Positions 35,451 through 43,000 of a DNA stretch of 64,000 bases are shown here, one piece after another. Numbering within the stretch: the first letter of the stretch is position 1; every line of letters begins with the position of its first letter. Location of the stretch: assembly GCA_964020975.1 (NCBI GenBank), contig OZ026625.1, positions 40,634,290 through 40,698,289 of the forward strand, read 5' to 3'. Under the pieces are notes generated by a model. It had not been told where the DNA came from. It did not search any database and was given only the letters and a program-made list of their open reading frames with translations. The stretch is from Hermodice carunculata (lineage: Eukaryota; Annelida; Polychaeta; Eunicida; Amphinomidae). The position numbers were made by a program, and so were the translations under genes.

Positions 35451-38311
35451 GAAATTGCAATATTGTCTTTGGCTAATAAAGCCCAAGTTTGGCGAAAGCA
35501 TTTCTGCAGTGTCAGCCAAACTGGCTAAAACTTGACTACTCCTAGTGCTGGCCTGGTCACTGAATAGGAGAGGTCCCAATTACCAATTATCTGTGTATCT
35601 TCAACTGAATGTACACAATCCAATACATAGAATTCTTCAGGCCTAGAGATTTGTATTGGATTGTATGTTAAATAAAATTAACCTCAAATCAAAAGACTAC
35701 TTTTAAAGCTGCAAGAATAAAATTTATGTAGACATGTCACCTATGTACATAATTTTACCACACAAGTTTTGCTGTTTCTGCAATTACTGAGTTATTAAGC
35801 TGCAAATTACAATGAAAATGAAAGGGAATACACAACAGGATAGTAAAAGCGTCTGTTCTTGATCTCCCTTATACTGGCACAAAAGTGTAAAAATCATGTA
35901 ATTTGTAAATGCACACCTAGGAGGAGGAGTTTCATCAAAATCCTCAACACTGCTGTTAATTAGGGGAGGGGATGGATGGGGTGGGACTAGATGGGTCAAT
36001 TGCAGTGAAATAGCACTGGACTATACAGTCACATGAACATGATTTGAATCCTGTCACATTTATCAAAGGCTTGACAGAACAGCCTGAGCCCTCTCAGTCA
36101 GCCAGTGACAGTCACAACCAATTTAGTCATCGGACTCCACATAGCTAAAAAAGAAGCAAACTGAAAAAAAAAAAAAAAGAGAAAAAGAAAAAAACACCCA
36201 CCACTACAAATCCAAGTACTATTATCAGGGATTTACCTGGGGTCAAATTTCTGGGAGTCCAAGGGACCCTTTACCAATAATTTTGGGGGTCCATGACATA
36301 AAAATGGGAGTCATGTAGAATATTTTGAAAATGTTGCTTTGCAATAAATTTCAGATTAAACTTGTGTTGTTTTCCATAATCTTTATATTTTTTCAAAAAA
36401 AAAAAAAGCTAATTTGCTTGCAGGTAGTGGTACTGGTAAGTATGACTGTAGTAGTGTGAGATTTAGCTCAATTTAAAGGTCAGGTAAGTATATAGAAGTG
36501 CAAGAAAGGAACCAATGGGAGAGCATTTTGAGAGACAATTACAAAATGTTCAGCTTATTTTAAAACTCAAGCACTACATGAATTTGAATGACTGAGCCTG
36601 AAGTTCAGAAAGTTGGAAATTGACAGTTTAATGATTTTATAATAAGCAGTGACTACAATGATTGTAAGTGATTGCACTGTGCTGCAGTCCCTGTTTCAAT
36701 TCAAAATTAAACCTTAAACTGAGAGACACCATCTCAATATCTCCTTTGTCATGATGTGATCAAATGGATTATATTGGTCTATGCATGGTCTCTGAAAACA
36801 GGGACCAATGCAACAAACAATAAGACTGAAATATTAAGGAGATCAATTATGCCTATTATCCCATAAAAAATAAAAGTCCAAGTCATAAGCTTTCCTACTC
36901 CACCTACAAAAAACACTGAAGAAAGCTGTTGATTTCAGTCCAAAATATAGCATCAGAAGAGTTAATTTTATATTATGGCACATACAATAGTAAGTACGGT
37001 CTACATGAACACTTGTCTTTTTAACCAAAACAGAACTGTGGAAAACATTTGCGGTTGTAACAGTGGAGTGCTCTTTGTACCTGACTGCAAAATTTCACTG
37101 GGGAAATAATTGTCCAAAGTAAAAAAGGGACACCAGTAGTAACAACCCTGAAAAGGGATGCAGCACAGGCACACATCTATGTACTGTTACTACATGCCAC
37201 ACCACATAAAGGTCAATATGACAGGCTGCTTTTCAGGCATGTGAACCCAGACTTTTATTTCAATAACTGTGTTGTAACTATCGCTTGATTTGGGATGAAA
37301 AATGATCAACAAAATTCATCTTACCACTTTGTGATATCCTTTATATGTACTTTTATAGGATACCATAATTTCTGTTCAAGGGCAGCAACCCTGTACTTTA
37401 ATTTGTGGGTTAATAGAACCCTGGTTTGACTTCAACAAATTTAAATCTCTACTGACTTTCACAGATTGTAAGACAGTATTGTCACCGATATGTTCATCAT
37501 CACATGCATTATATCATTCAATAAATAAATGGAAATGACATGATCCTTCAATCTTTCTATCATGTTTCCGAAAAATTTCCATTGATATGTCCCTTGGTTT
37601 TGACAATCCTTTGGGCTTTAATCATTTTGCTGTATAGGAAAAAGTGAGTCACAAAACATGCAAACTCCAAAAGGTAGAGCAAACTTAACGTCAAAGGTGA
37701 AGTTCAAGGCCATTTGAGATTCACTATTCAGACTCCCATGATTAACTTTCTGTGGCAAATTTCTACTTGTGCACAATCAAATATAAAATTTGTATAATTT
37801 CACGCACTATACAGAATCACGTTGAGGACTTAATGCTATGGTCTACACATATCATATTTGTACCATGGCAAACCGATCCCTGGACAAAATGGTATCTGAC
37901 CGTATTTTCTTTGGGTTCGGTCGCCGACATTGGCATTCGCCCAGAATCCAAATGCATCTATTTTCTGACGCGATAAGCACAGACAAATGCTGGTGGCAAC
38001 ATTCGGCACAATAGCTTTAAGTACAAACACGCAACATCTATTTTTTCAATGAAACATCGTGTCCCCAGGAAAATGTAAATGGACCCAGGTACTAATCGCA
38101 GGCCCATGGGCTGTGGTTGTTGATGGCGATCAATGTTGACCATGTCCATGGCACCAGTGGTTTGACCGATCAGCCATACACATCCGATGTTTTAAGCTGT
38201 CACCGTCATAAAGCATCAAATACTAGCCTCACCTGCCAAAGACTGTGTTATGATACACGTACCTGAAACCACCATGGCCTCATTGGGGCCACATGTGTGG
38301 AAAAGCGGCAT
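1416..38311 (-). CDS. FLOT1: Flotillin-1 gene, 5' seven exon positions (3' part beyond the left edge)
   Basis: Flotillin-1 is a membrane-raft scaffold that sits on the cytoplasmic leaflet and hetero-oligomerises with flotillin-2 in endocytosis and signalling. The spliced product begins [17 protein letters not shown] and continues through the SPFH/PHB domain to the first coiled-coil segment, residue 243 here; human FLOT1 has about 427 residues, so the C-terminal ~45 percent lies left of position 1. The match is to FLOT1 rather than FLOT2: motifs [32 protein letters not shown] and [11 protein letters not shown] are all FLOT1-type. Introns from 5' to 3' are 11,930, 8,145, 1,201, (581), 7,021, 1,146, (424) and 5,479 bp; the bracketed ones separate duplicated exons. 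Codon phases join perfectly at every junction. Exons 4 and 6 each exist in two versions. I see no stop or frameshift in any exon, so the gene looks functional. Confidence 0.95.
2336..2651. mobile_element. MITE with 14-bp terminal inverted repeats and 6-bp flanking direct repeat
   Basis: The ends read CAGAGACTCCAACC on both strands (left at 2336, right ending at 2651). Both flanks carry TTGTAG, which fits a target-site duplication. There is no coding capacity. The CAGAG terminus recalls hAT-type MITEs, but the flanking repeat is 6 bp rather than the usual 8. It carries the CTCF-like motif at 2452-2466. Confidence 0.6.
2452..2466 (-). promoter_or_regulatory. CTCF-like motif inside the 2.3-kb MITE
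   Basis: The minus strand reads CCAGCAGGGGGTGCT, 14 of 15 consensus positions, within the longer CCCCAGCAGGGGGTGCTGCC. It lies in the middle of the MITE at 2336-2651, so other copies of that element may carry the same motif. Confidence 0.35.
5431..6868 (+). repeat. AAGAGGCCC-family interspersed repeat, with an internal second partial copy
   Basis: It starts CAAGAGGCCCATGGGCC then GCTCTGCTGAC, and ends with a GACGGAC-like word followed by CAACAGAGCTAAAAA, so the ends are partly inverted (GCTCTGCTGA / TCAACAGAGC). Internal blocks recur about 550 bp apart (the 'AAAATCACCTCTT' block near 5825 and again near 6380), so it looks like two overlapping copies. Other copies in this window lie at 18968, 27005 and 30421. 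Non-coding, and related to repeats common in molluscan introns (from memory). Confidence 0.6.
7048..7143 (-). CDS. FLOT1: Flotillin-1 exon 6b (alternative coiled-coil start, residues 161-192)
   Basis: The 96-bp, phase-0 partner of exon 6a encodes [20 protein letters not shown] and [12 protein letters not shown]. The acceptor is atctgtag|GGA and the donor AAG|GTGATG. By my count 24 of 96 bases differ from 6a and about 18 of those are silent, so both versions have been held by selection on protein sequence. Gly30 of 6a is Thr in 6b, next to the point where the chain enters exon 7. Like exon 4, serial inclusion of both would keep frame, adding 32 coiled-coil residues; mutually exclusive use is preferred but cannot be proved from sequence. 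Confidence 0.9.
7197..7208 (-). promoter_or_regulatory. Shared intronic 12-mer upstream of exon 6b
   Basis: GGAAGGGTCAGT on the minus strand, 54-65 bases upstream of the exon 6b acceptor. The same 12-mer occurs 85-96 bases upstream of exon 6a (7748-7759). It may be a relic of the duplication or a splicing element. Confidence 0.35.
7568..7663 (-). CDS. FLOT1: Flotillin-1 exon 6a (alternative coiled-coil start, residues 161-192)
   Basis: The 96-bp, 32-codon exon in phase 0 encodes [20 protein letters not shown] and [12 protein letters not shown]. Human has [20 protein letters not shown] then GEAEAKRDAGIR (22 of 32 identical). The acceptor is ttttgcag|GGA and the donor AAG|GTACTG. It spans the hinge between the SPFH domain and the Glu-Ala-rich coiled coil used in oligomerisation. 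Exon 6b, 424 bp downstream, differs at 4 residues (Lys/Arg, Met/Leu, Met/Ile, Gly/Thr). Confidence 0.92.
7748..7759 (-). promoter_or_regulatory. Shared intronic 12-mer upstream of exon 6a
   Basis: GGAAGGGTCAGT on the minus strand, identical to the word upstream of exon 6b. The surrounding intron sequences have otherwise diverged, apart from the flanking base pattern CACTGACCC/CGACTGACCC on the plus strand. Confidence 0.35.
8810..8929 (-). CDS. FLOT1: Flotillin-1 exon 5 (residues 121-160)
   Basis: The 120-bp exon encodes [20 protein letters not shown] and [20 protein letters not shown] in phase 0. It corresponds to human [20 protein letters not shown] followed by [20 protein letters not shown]. 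The acceptor is actctag|GAA and the donor GAG|GTAAGT. It closes the SPFH/PHB domain. It is a single-copy, constitutive exon between the two duplicated clusters, so choices at exons 4 and 6 are physically separated by introns of 7.0 and 1.1 kb. Confidence 0.96.
9213..9382 (+). repeat. Two-copy tandem repeat of about 85 bp
   Basis: The blocks begin with CAGAACTTCCTCATGCCACA (first copy) and CAGAACTCCCTCATGCTACA (second copy), and both end near AATCAAGGTGCAGGGAG. Unit lengths differ because the first copy holds extra T-rich sequence. Local and non-coding. Confidence 0.6.
9836..10083 (-). mobile_element. TTAA-flanked double-hairpin MITE, copy 1
   Basis: Flanked by TTAA at 9836-9839 and 10080-10083. 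The terminal inverted repeat is CTCTTTCAGTGCCAA, well kept on the right and decayed on the left. A long internal palindrome, GTCAACAGCTTTTCTTGG ... CCAAGAAAAGCTGTTGAC, with a short loop lies near the left end (about 9866-9933). TTAA target duplication is typical of piggyBac or Kolobok superfamilies. No coding capacity. Confidence 0.7.
11851..12028. mobile_element. TA-flanked MITE (mariner-like ends)
   Basis: TA direct repeats flank a 178-bp element with ends CAGTATCACCTGCT and (right, complemented) CAGTGGTACCTGCT. The interior repeats 'AAGACCACCT'-like words. TA duplication and CAGT ends fit a non-autonomous Tc1/mariner-group element. Confidence 0.6.
13270..13975 (+). repeat. Four-unit tandem repeat ending in GACGGACGGACAGAC
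   Basis: The block CATCTCTGAYAAAAATTTGG recurs near 13350, 13503, 13684 and 13850 (spacing about 150-180 bp), each time followed by 'ATGGTAA...GTCGTC' and 'CCACTCAGA' words. The last unit runs into GACGGACGGACAGAC and an A run. Diverged units, non-coding; this closing motif recurs in lophotrochozoan interspersed repeats (from memory). Confidence 0.6.
15951..16094 (-). CDS. FLOT1: Flotillin-1 exon 4b (alternative SPFH segment, residues 73-120)
   Basis: The 144-bp, phase-0 partner of exon 4a encodes [36 protein letters not shown] and [12 protein letters not shown]. The acceptor is tttcag|GTCAAA and the donor GAG|GTTTGT. Human identity is about 38 of 48, slightly higher than for 4a. By my count the two versions differ at about 43 of 144 bases, of which about 24 are silent. 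They are about as far from each other as each is from human, so the duplication is probably old. The invariant stretches [23 protein letters not shown] and MT are the FLOT1 family signatures. Confidence 0.9.
16095..16675. other. Spacer intron between exons 4a and 4b
   Basis: 581 bp, too long for simple steric exclusion of the two splice events. It contains the CTCF-like motif at 16645-16659, a perfect palindrome GGTGGCGCCACC at about 16201-16212 and a G-rich GGGTGGGGGTGGGGTGGGG run near 16505-16524. No ORF of interest. Confidence 0.6.
16645..16659 (-). promoter_or_regulatory. CTCF-like motif just downstream of exon 4a donor
   Basis: The minus strand reads CCACCAGGTGGCAGT, 14 of 15 core positions, within CACCACCAGGTGGCAGTA. 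It lies 16-30 bases into the intron after exon 4a. Known biology: CTCF bound downstream of a weak alternative exon can slow polymerase and raise its inclusion (shown for CD45 exon 5). Whether that happens here is inference. Confidence 0.35.
16676..16819 (-). CDS. FLOT1: Flotillin-1 exon 4a (alternative SPFH segment, residues 73-120)
   Basis: The 144-bp, 48-codon exon is in phase 0 at both ends. It encodes [36 protein letters not shown] and [12 protein letters not shown]. The acceptor is tttcag|GTTAAG and the donor GAG|GTATTG, a weaker donor than those of exons 2 or 5. It is the upstream member of a tandem pair; exon 4b lies 581 bp downstream and differs at 10 of 48 residues. It matches human FLOT1 at about 36 of 48 positions. 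Distinct residues are His12, Thr16, Met19, His24, His27-Asp28 and Lys31 of the exon. It is a true exon by splice sites, phase and an excess of silent differences from 4b. Joint inclusion with 4b would stay in frame but duplicate part of the SPFH fold, so mutually exclusive use is the likelier reading. Confidence 0.9.
18021..18111 (-). CDS. FLOT1: Flotillin-1 exon 3 (residues 42-72)
   Basis: The 91-bp exon encodes [15 protein letters not shown] then [15 protein letters not shown], after the last base of Arg42. It matches human [31 protein letters not shown]. The acceptor is tttttgcag|A and the donor CAG|GTAGGT at 18020-18015. It ends in phase 0, which allows either exon 4a or 4b to follow. It forms the central beta-strand part of the SPFH/PHB domain. 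Confidence 0.95.
18810..18824 (+). promoter_or_regulatory. CTCF-like motif, full consensus match
   Basis: CCACCAGAGGGCACT matches all 15 positions of CCASYAGRKGGCRCY and is followed by TCGCC. Intron 2, about 700 bp upstream of exon 3 in the direction of transcription. Confidence 0.4.
18968..19704 (+). repeat. AAGAGGCCC-family repeat with a nested MITE
   Basis: It opens ACAAGAGGCCCATAGGCG and closes GGTCAGCAGAGCTAAAAATA. The body matches blocks of the copies at 5431 and 30421 (for example GTGACCTCACAAAAA and TTATATCGCA.AACACATTTTGGCTCA). It is interrupted by the MITE at 19367-19511. A shorter fragment with the same opening lies at about 18670-18720. Confidence 0.6.
19367..19511. mobile_element. 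145-bp TA-flanked MITE nested in the AAGAGGCCC repeat
   Basis: The ends are CAGTAAAATTTCTCTATA and, complemented from the right, CAGTAAAACCTCTCTATA, with TA on both sides. Internal words ACCGAACAC/CTGAACACC alternate. It is younger than the repeat it splits. Confidence 0.7.
20004..20183. mobile_element. 180-bp TA-flanked MITE
   Basis: The ends are CAGTGAAACCTGGTTTGAGA and, complemented, CAATAAAACCTGTTTTGAGA, flanked by TA on each side. The interior has GAGAGACCA and GACCAC words shared with the MITE at 11851-12028 and with fragments near 33914 and 36682, so a related family of TA-targeting elements is dispersed here. Confidence 0.65.
20557..20660. repeat. (TA)n microsatellite
   Basis: Near-perfect TA run to about 20622, then TA with interspersed CA. 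ORFs across it are low-complexity artefacts. Confidence 0.95.
21353..21394. repeat. (TA)n microsatellite
   Basis: About 40 bp of pure TA followed by ACACACATACATACATA. Confidence 0.95.
23100..23437 (-). other. Unrecognised coding-like ORF in intron 2
   Basis: An open frame of about 110 codons ends in TGA at 23078-23080 side; the upstream frame is closed by a stop near 23435. Readable segments include [40 protein letters not shown] and [20 protein letters not shown]. Codon choice is mixed and the base composition is less AT-rich than the surrounding intron, which looks coding. I do not recognise the family, see no clear acceptor, and cannot tell an exon of a nested gene from a retrocopy or chance. 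Confidence 0.25.
25260..25591 (-). other. Second unrecognised coding-like ORF in intron 2
   Basis: About 110 open codons, closed by TGA at the left end. Segments include [40 protein letters not shown] and [19 protein letters not shown]. The block is clearly richer in G+C than its flanks. It has the same strand as flotillin and the ORF at 23.1-23.4 kb, so the two might belong to one nested or retroposed gene. Family unknown; there is no ATG at the upstream end. Confidence 0.25.
26257..26332 (-). CDS. FLOT1: Flotillin-1 exon 2 (residues 17-42)
   Basis: The 76-bp exon encodes [12 protein letters not shown] then [12 protein letters not shown], with split codons for Gly17 and Arg42. The acceptor is ctgtttttag|GA and the donor AG|GTAAGT at 26256-26251. 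It aligns with human residues 15-40 ([25 protein letters not shown]). Human Cys34, the reported palmitoylation site, is Gly36 here, while Cys18-Cys19 stand where human has Phe16-Cys17. Any lipid anchor would have to use those cysteines or Cys7. Confidence 0.93.
27005..27712 (+). repeat. AAGAGGCCC-family repeat split by an insertion
   Basis: It begins with a variant opening (AAGTGGTTCATGGGCCTGAT, GCTCTGCTCCC) and resumes after 27512 with TTAAACTTCCACACGTACAC, GGTACATTTGGTAT as in the 5431 copy. The intervening 27139-27512 has degenerate inverted ends (GTGATCTCTGCAG / complemented GTGGTCTCTACGG) and looks like a nested, hAT-like non-autonomous element. Confidence 0.5.
28120..28358 (+). mobile_element. 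TTAA-flanked double-hairpin MITE, copy 2
   Basis: TTAA at both borders (28120-28123, 28355-28358), left end CTCTTTCAGTGCCAA, right end TTGGCATTGAAAAG. The internal palindrome GTCAACAGCTTTTCTCACC / GCTGGGAAAAGCTGGTGAC lies at about 28261-28327. Opposite orientation to copy 1. Confidence 0.75.
28430..28557. repeat. G run plus (TA)n microsatellite
   Basis: A G-only tract (28430-28447), then mixed TATACATA and pure TA to 28557. Confidence 0.9.
30421..31590 (+). repeat. AAGAGGCCC-family repeat containing a hAT-like MITE
   Basis: It opens CAAGAGGCCTACGCCCAG then GCTCTGCTGACC, and closes TTTGGTCAGCAGAGCTAAAA. The body follows the 5431 copy closely (TAATCCCATTATTTTTCAAG, ACATTTTGTATAATTCGCC-like words). 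It is interrupted by the element at 30936-31387. Confidence 0.65.
30936..31387. mobile_element. hAT-like MITE nested in the repeat at 30.4 kb
   Basis: The 14-bp terminal inverted repeats are CAGTGTTCTCCACA. The interior has CCACCCAGT words on both sides (GGGTGGCCCACCCAGTTAC near the left, ACCACCCAGTTTGAA near the right). CAGTG termini fit the hAT superfamily. A clean 8-bp target duplication is not visible (ACATG against ACATA). Confidence 0.65.
34748..34868 (+). mobile_element. Decayed fragment of the TTAA double-hairpin MITE
   Basis: It begins TTAACCCTTTCCTAGTTAG and later has GAAAGCTGTTGACCCCGGGC, matching the end and the hairpin arm of the copies at 9836, 28120 and 52208. Another remnant lies at about 36910-36966 (GAAAGCTGTTGATTTCAGTC ... 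AGAGTTAA). Confidence 0.45.
35365..35446. repeat. (TA)n microsatellite
   Basis: About 80 bp of pure TA. Confidence 0.95.
38263..38311 (-). CDS. FLOT1: Flotillin-1 exon 1 (start codon, residues 1-17)
   Basis: This exon encodes [16 protein letters not shown] plus the first base of Gly17. It corresponds to human [15 protein letters not shown], with two extra residues at the N-terminus. The donor is G|GTACGT at 38262-38257. Phase 1 matches exon 2, which begins with GA to complete GGA. The ATG at 38311 is the only in-frame ATG that gives the flotillin N-terminus. This segment is the start of the hydrophobic, membrane-associated part of the SPFH domain. No signal peptide is expected or seen, since flotillins attach to the cytoplasmic face. 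Confidence 0.93.
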
Positions 38312-38450
38312 TTCGGAGGCTTGTTTTTGGTCCTCCCACTCTATCCGAAATATGGCCGACCTTGTTTAGATTTGCAAATATATACGACCCTAGTCTAAAT
38401 ATGTCAGTAACGCTGATTGGTTTACAGCTTACCGCAGCGCCATCTTTCGG
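38312..38450 (-). promoter_or_regulatory. Putative flotillin-1 core promoter and 5' leader
   Basis: Reading on the minus strand, there is a YY1/CTCF-like AAGATGGCGCTGCGG at about 38432-38446, a CCAAT box (AACCAATCAG, about 38414-38424) and a TATA-like TATATATT at 38377-38384. These are followed about 65 bases later by the ATG at 38311. The spacing would place a start site near 38350 and a leader of about 40 bases. A GGTAAGC donor-like word at 38426-38432 leaves open an extra 5' untranslated exon. Placement is inference from motif order only. Confidence 0.35.
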
Positions 38451-38516
38451 ATGTCGGTGAGTAGGCCACACGCGCAGATGATCCACAGGACAGATAAGAT
38501 AAGGTGGGCAGCCTGA

Positions 38517-38722
38517 GATATGAAGATAACCTACGTACTTTCTTGGTTGGACTATTCCTTTTCACTTTTACCTTAGGCAGTAAAGCTAGACAGGTACTTG
38601 GCTCATATGAAGATAACCTACGTACTTTCTTGGTTGGACTATTCCTTTTCACTTTTACCTTAGGGCAGTTAGGCAGTAATCTAAGTCTTCTCTTAAAGCT
38701 AGACAGGTACTTGGCTCACACA
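38517..38722. repeat. 89-bp-offset tandem duplication upstream of flotillin-1
   Basis: The block ATATGAAGATAACCTACGTA ... CTTTTACCTTAGG occurs at 38517-38577 and again at 38606-38665. The following AAAGCTAGACAGGTACTTGG occurs at 38582 and 38696. Both strands have short open frames across it, but they reflect the duplication. It sits about 200 bp from the putative promoter and abuts a (TAA)n run. Confidence 0.75.
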
Positions 38723-38738
38723 ACTTCTGGTGGACTAA

Positions 38739-38749
38739 TGATAATGATG

Positions 38750-38837
<88 letters not shown>

Positions 38838-38841
38838 TAAC
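38739..38841. repeat. (TAA)n microsatellite
   Basis: About 100 bp of TAA/ATA repeats with a short AACAAT tail. Confidence 0.95.
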
Positions 38842-40046
38842 AAGTTCATATTGCATACATACAATATATTATACTAAGATATCATATGTATACATAACAC
38901 ACTTGTATCACTCATATTATTTTATGTTCTGTTATTATATCCATATATTATCTTCATATTGCACAGATACAATATATAACAGCAAGGAAGGCAAGACAAC
39001 TTTTATTGTGATAGTATATGACTAAATGCCACAGGTATTACTTTCATGATAATCCTATGCAATTATATTGATGAAAAAATAACCTGTAAGGTGCATGAAA
39101 AAGGCATGCATGTTTATCAGCATATCACAATGTCAAAATTGTCAATAACTTTTTTTTAATGCTTTTCATATCATGCAAAAAGAATGATAGTATTCTAATT
39201 TGTTTTTGTTAAAGTGTTAAAGAGTGATCGAAATATATTGCATGCTGATGCACTTACCATTATTCTTCATGCAGCATGATTTTTGTATGGATACCCTGAA
39301 ACGTTTATTTCTTTTTCTACAAAGTAGCATCTACATGCTGTACGAATATAAGTTGGTTTGACTTGGACATACGATAGAATACATGGCATGAGATTTCTGA
39401 TACGTCATGTATTAAAACCCAATGATCAAGCGTAATTGAACAAAACTACATGTATATTCCATGCAATATAGTATTTATTCATTGATAAAGTATAGACCTT
39501 TCTTTGAGGGATTCTAATCATAAAGTTGCGAATTATCATTGCCTACTGATGATGTAGACTTTCCCTTTTCCTTTCTTTTTCTTCTTTTTTATTTCTTCCT
39601 TTTTTTAAACTCCAAACAAGTGTTTAATTTTCTGTAAGACAACTTTATAATGCCATACTTGAATTTTGCATCATTTCTAGTACATGGATAATTCTTAGTT
39701 TGATTTATATTGCAGCTGTACTGGGTATTTCAAAGTGCATTTTCCATTCAGAGACTTATACCCGGGATATGCATGAATGAAATGTATGATGTAGCATATA
39801 AGCACATTTTGCATGTACCATGTGGGGGACACCATACTCTTTCTTTGTTCCCCATCTGGATTGTACGTTCTCAATATTGATAACATTTTTTATTTCCTCT
39901 CTTTGTTGAAATTTTCTCGTTATGTTCACATTTTCATGGTACTCAACAAACTTTTTCAGTTATAGTCAGATATTATGTTTACACTTTCAGACAAGTTATA
40001 TCAGTGCTTGGCACACTCAAAACAATGTCTGCAATACCAAGATTAG
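38842..40046. other. Intergenic stretch 5' of the LINE
   Basis: AT-rich. It may include the 5' untranslated part of the LINE that follows, whose exact start I cannot place. The 'TTCATATTGCATACATACAA' block near 38845 recurs diverged near 38952 (CTTCATATTGCACAGATACA). No gene seen. Confidence 0.5.
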
Positions 40047-43000
40047 ATGAATTCTAGAGCACTACAAGAGGACATCTTAAGAAATTTTGGTGGTGTATCT
40101 GTCAATTGTCTTAATGACTTACTTAATAACCCAGAGGACCTTGATAACTCTATTACCATTACAGCTGACTCTCCATACATTGAACCAAAAGATCTTATCG
40201 ATTATCTTAAGCCACTAAAGCATACATTTTCTTTATTAGACATAAATATCCAAAGCCTCAATGCCAAATTTGATACTTTTTCGATATTAATTGAGGACCT
40301 AAAGAAACAAGATTTCGAATTCAGTGCTATCTGCATTCAAGAAACATGGATTGATCATCAAAATTTAAATAACCTCTCATTATTTGAATTAGATAATTAT
40401 ACTGCAATACCTCTTGCAGCTACTTGTAGTTCTCATCGTGGATTACTTATTTATCTCCACAATGACTTTGAATTTTCATTAAGAGATTTTGGTACTCCGA
40501 ATAATAAAAATTGAGAAGGTTTGTTCATTGACATATTTGGCAATGGACTAGAACACAAGCTTACACTGTGCACTATTTATCGACCTCCCAGAGATGCTAA
40601 CAATGATATTGATCTGTTTTTGAATGAGTTTATACACATAGTTGAAAAGTTGTCAAACGAATCATCACATAAAATTATTACCGGAGATTTCAATATTGAT
40701 TTGCTTAAATTGAACACCAGACAAAAGTATGCTGAATATCTAGATTTGATGATTTGTAATGGTTTTAACTCTGGAGTAACTTTGCCAACAAGGCTTACTG
40801 AGAGGTTAGCCACATTGATTGATCACACATTTTGCAATTTATCACATTGTAGAAAATCAAGTACATCTGGTATCATTTTATCAGATATGTCTGATCATTT
40901 ACCTTCTTTCCTTTTTGCAATTTATCACATTGTAGAAAATCAAGTACATCTGGTATCATTTTATCAGATATGTCTGATCATTTACCTTCTTTCCTTTTTC
41001 TCAACACACATGTAGAACTGAATGGCCCACCAAAATATGTGCAGGTGGAAACAATTGATAAAAACTCTATACAGCCTTTTTGCACACATCTAAATGGGAA
41101 AAACATTTTGCAAAACTTAGACCGAGAACTTAACTCTGATCCAAATAAAAATTACGAAACTTTAGAAAACACTATTCTATGTGCTGAAGAGAAATATTAA
41201 CCAAAAAGAACCGTGAAATTTCACAAGTACAAACAAAAATTTACTCCCTGGATCACTGCTGGCATCTTAAGGTCAATCAAATATCGTGACACTCTGTATA
41301 GACAACTAAGAAATACTCGGCTAGAAACCCCTGAATTTCATATCATAAAGCAGAACCTTAAAACATACAATACAATACTACGTAGAAATACTCGTGAATT
41401 AAAGCAACAATATTACCAGTCAGAATTTCAAAAATTCAAAAGTAACACTAAAAAAACTTGGGACACCATCAGAACTGTTTTGAATATGAGTAAAAATAAA
41501 AAAGCATTCCCTTCTTTTTTCTTAATTGACAGCACAAAAATAACAAATAAAGAAACAATAGCAGATCATTTCAATACATTTTTCACAAATGTCGGACCAA
41601 AACTGTCATCCAAAATTGACACATCAAATAAGCCATTGTATTCTTACTACCTGAATGATAATATTGACCATGTTTTTCATTTTAAGCAGATAAACTCAGA
41701 TCACAGAGTCAAAATTATAAATGATTTCAAGCCAAAATCAAGCACTGTGCATCATGGCTTATCTATGAAACTGATTAAAAAATTGATCCCTGGTCTTGCT
41801 GAACCTCTCACTCTCATTATAAACCAATCTCTAACTACAGGAATTTTCCCAAATAAGCTAAAAATTGCAAAAGTAGTACCTTTATACAAGAAGGACGACA
41901 CAAATATTTTAGAGAATTATAGACCAATTTCTCTACTCCCAGTCATGTCAAAAATCTCTGAAAAAGTAGCTTATTGTCAGTTATATGATTATTTCACAAC
42001 AAATTCACAATTTTATAACAGCCAACATGGATTTAAAAAGATGCATTCGACTGAAACAGCTGCTCTGGAGTTTTTGGACCGAACCATTCAAATTCTTGAC
42101 CATGGTAATCTGCCGTTAAGTACATTTTTGGACTTATCTAAAGCTCTTGATACTTTGGATCATCACATTCTTTGTAAAAAAATGGAACATTATGGTATCA
42201 TCGGCACTGCTTTACATTGGTTTAGCAATTACCTTGAGAATAGATCACAGTTTATTTTATATGACAATATCTGTTCCAAACCACTTCCTATCAAAACCGG
42301 GGTTCCACAAGGATCCATACTTGGACCTCTTCTTTTTATTATGTACACACATGACATGCACAAAGCATCTTCCAAGTTCACATCTATTCAGTATGCTGAT
42401 GATACAACTTTAATTAGCCCTCTATGTTGCCTTTCTTTTCATGTCAATACTGAATCGTATGAACAAGACACGTCAAAAAATATAAATTTTGAATTGAATA
42501 AGGTAGTCGACTGGCTTGCAGCAAATAAACTATAATTAAACATAGGCAAAACCAAATACATGTTATTTCATTTCTCCCAAAGGAGAAATAAAAACTTCAC
42601 TTTAAATCTAAAAATTAATAATATTCTAATTTCAAAAGTGGAAGAATTCAACTTTTTAGGCTTAACAGTCCAGGAAAACTTAAATTGGAATGCTCATGTA
42701 AATAAAGTAGCAAATAAGCTATCTAAAGTTATTGGTATGTTTAAGAGACTGCATAAGTACATCCCGGCTAGTGCTCTGTTACTAATTTACAACTCTCTCT
42801 TCTATTCATATATCAATTATTCTATCCTTGCCTGGAGTTTTTCATGCAAACGGATCTTCCTTTTACAGAAAAAAGCTGTACGCCTTATGTGTTCAGAAAG
42901 ATTTAATGCCCACACAGATCCACTTTTTAAAAAATTAAACATCTTAAAAGTGACTGAGGTTTTTCAGTTGAGATCAATTAAGTTTTATTATAGATATGTT

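Larger units (their letters stand above)
26333..38262. other. Flotillin-1 intron 1
   Basis: An 11,930-bp intron with repeats at 27005-27712, 28120-28358, 28430-28557, 30421-31590, 34748-34868 and 35365-35446. I see nothing recognisable at 28600-30400, 31600-34700 apart from MITE fragments near 33045 and 33914, or 36970-38260. A minus-strand 108-codon ORF at 33481-33807 has no recognised similarity. Confidence 0.7.

Noticed and set aside
38504-39025. 173-codon ORF upstream of flotillin
   Set aside because: It reads through a tandem duplication and a TAA microsatellite (poly-Ile); an artefact of repeats.
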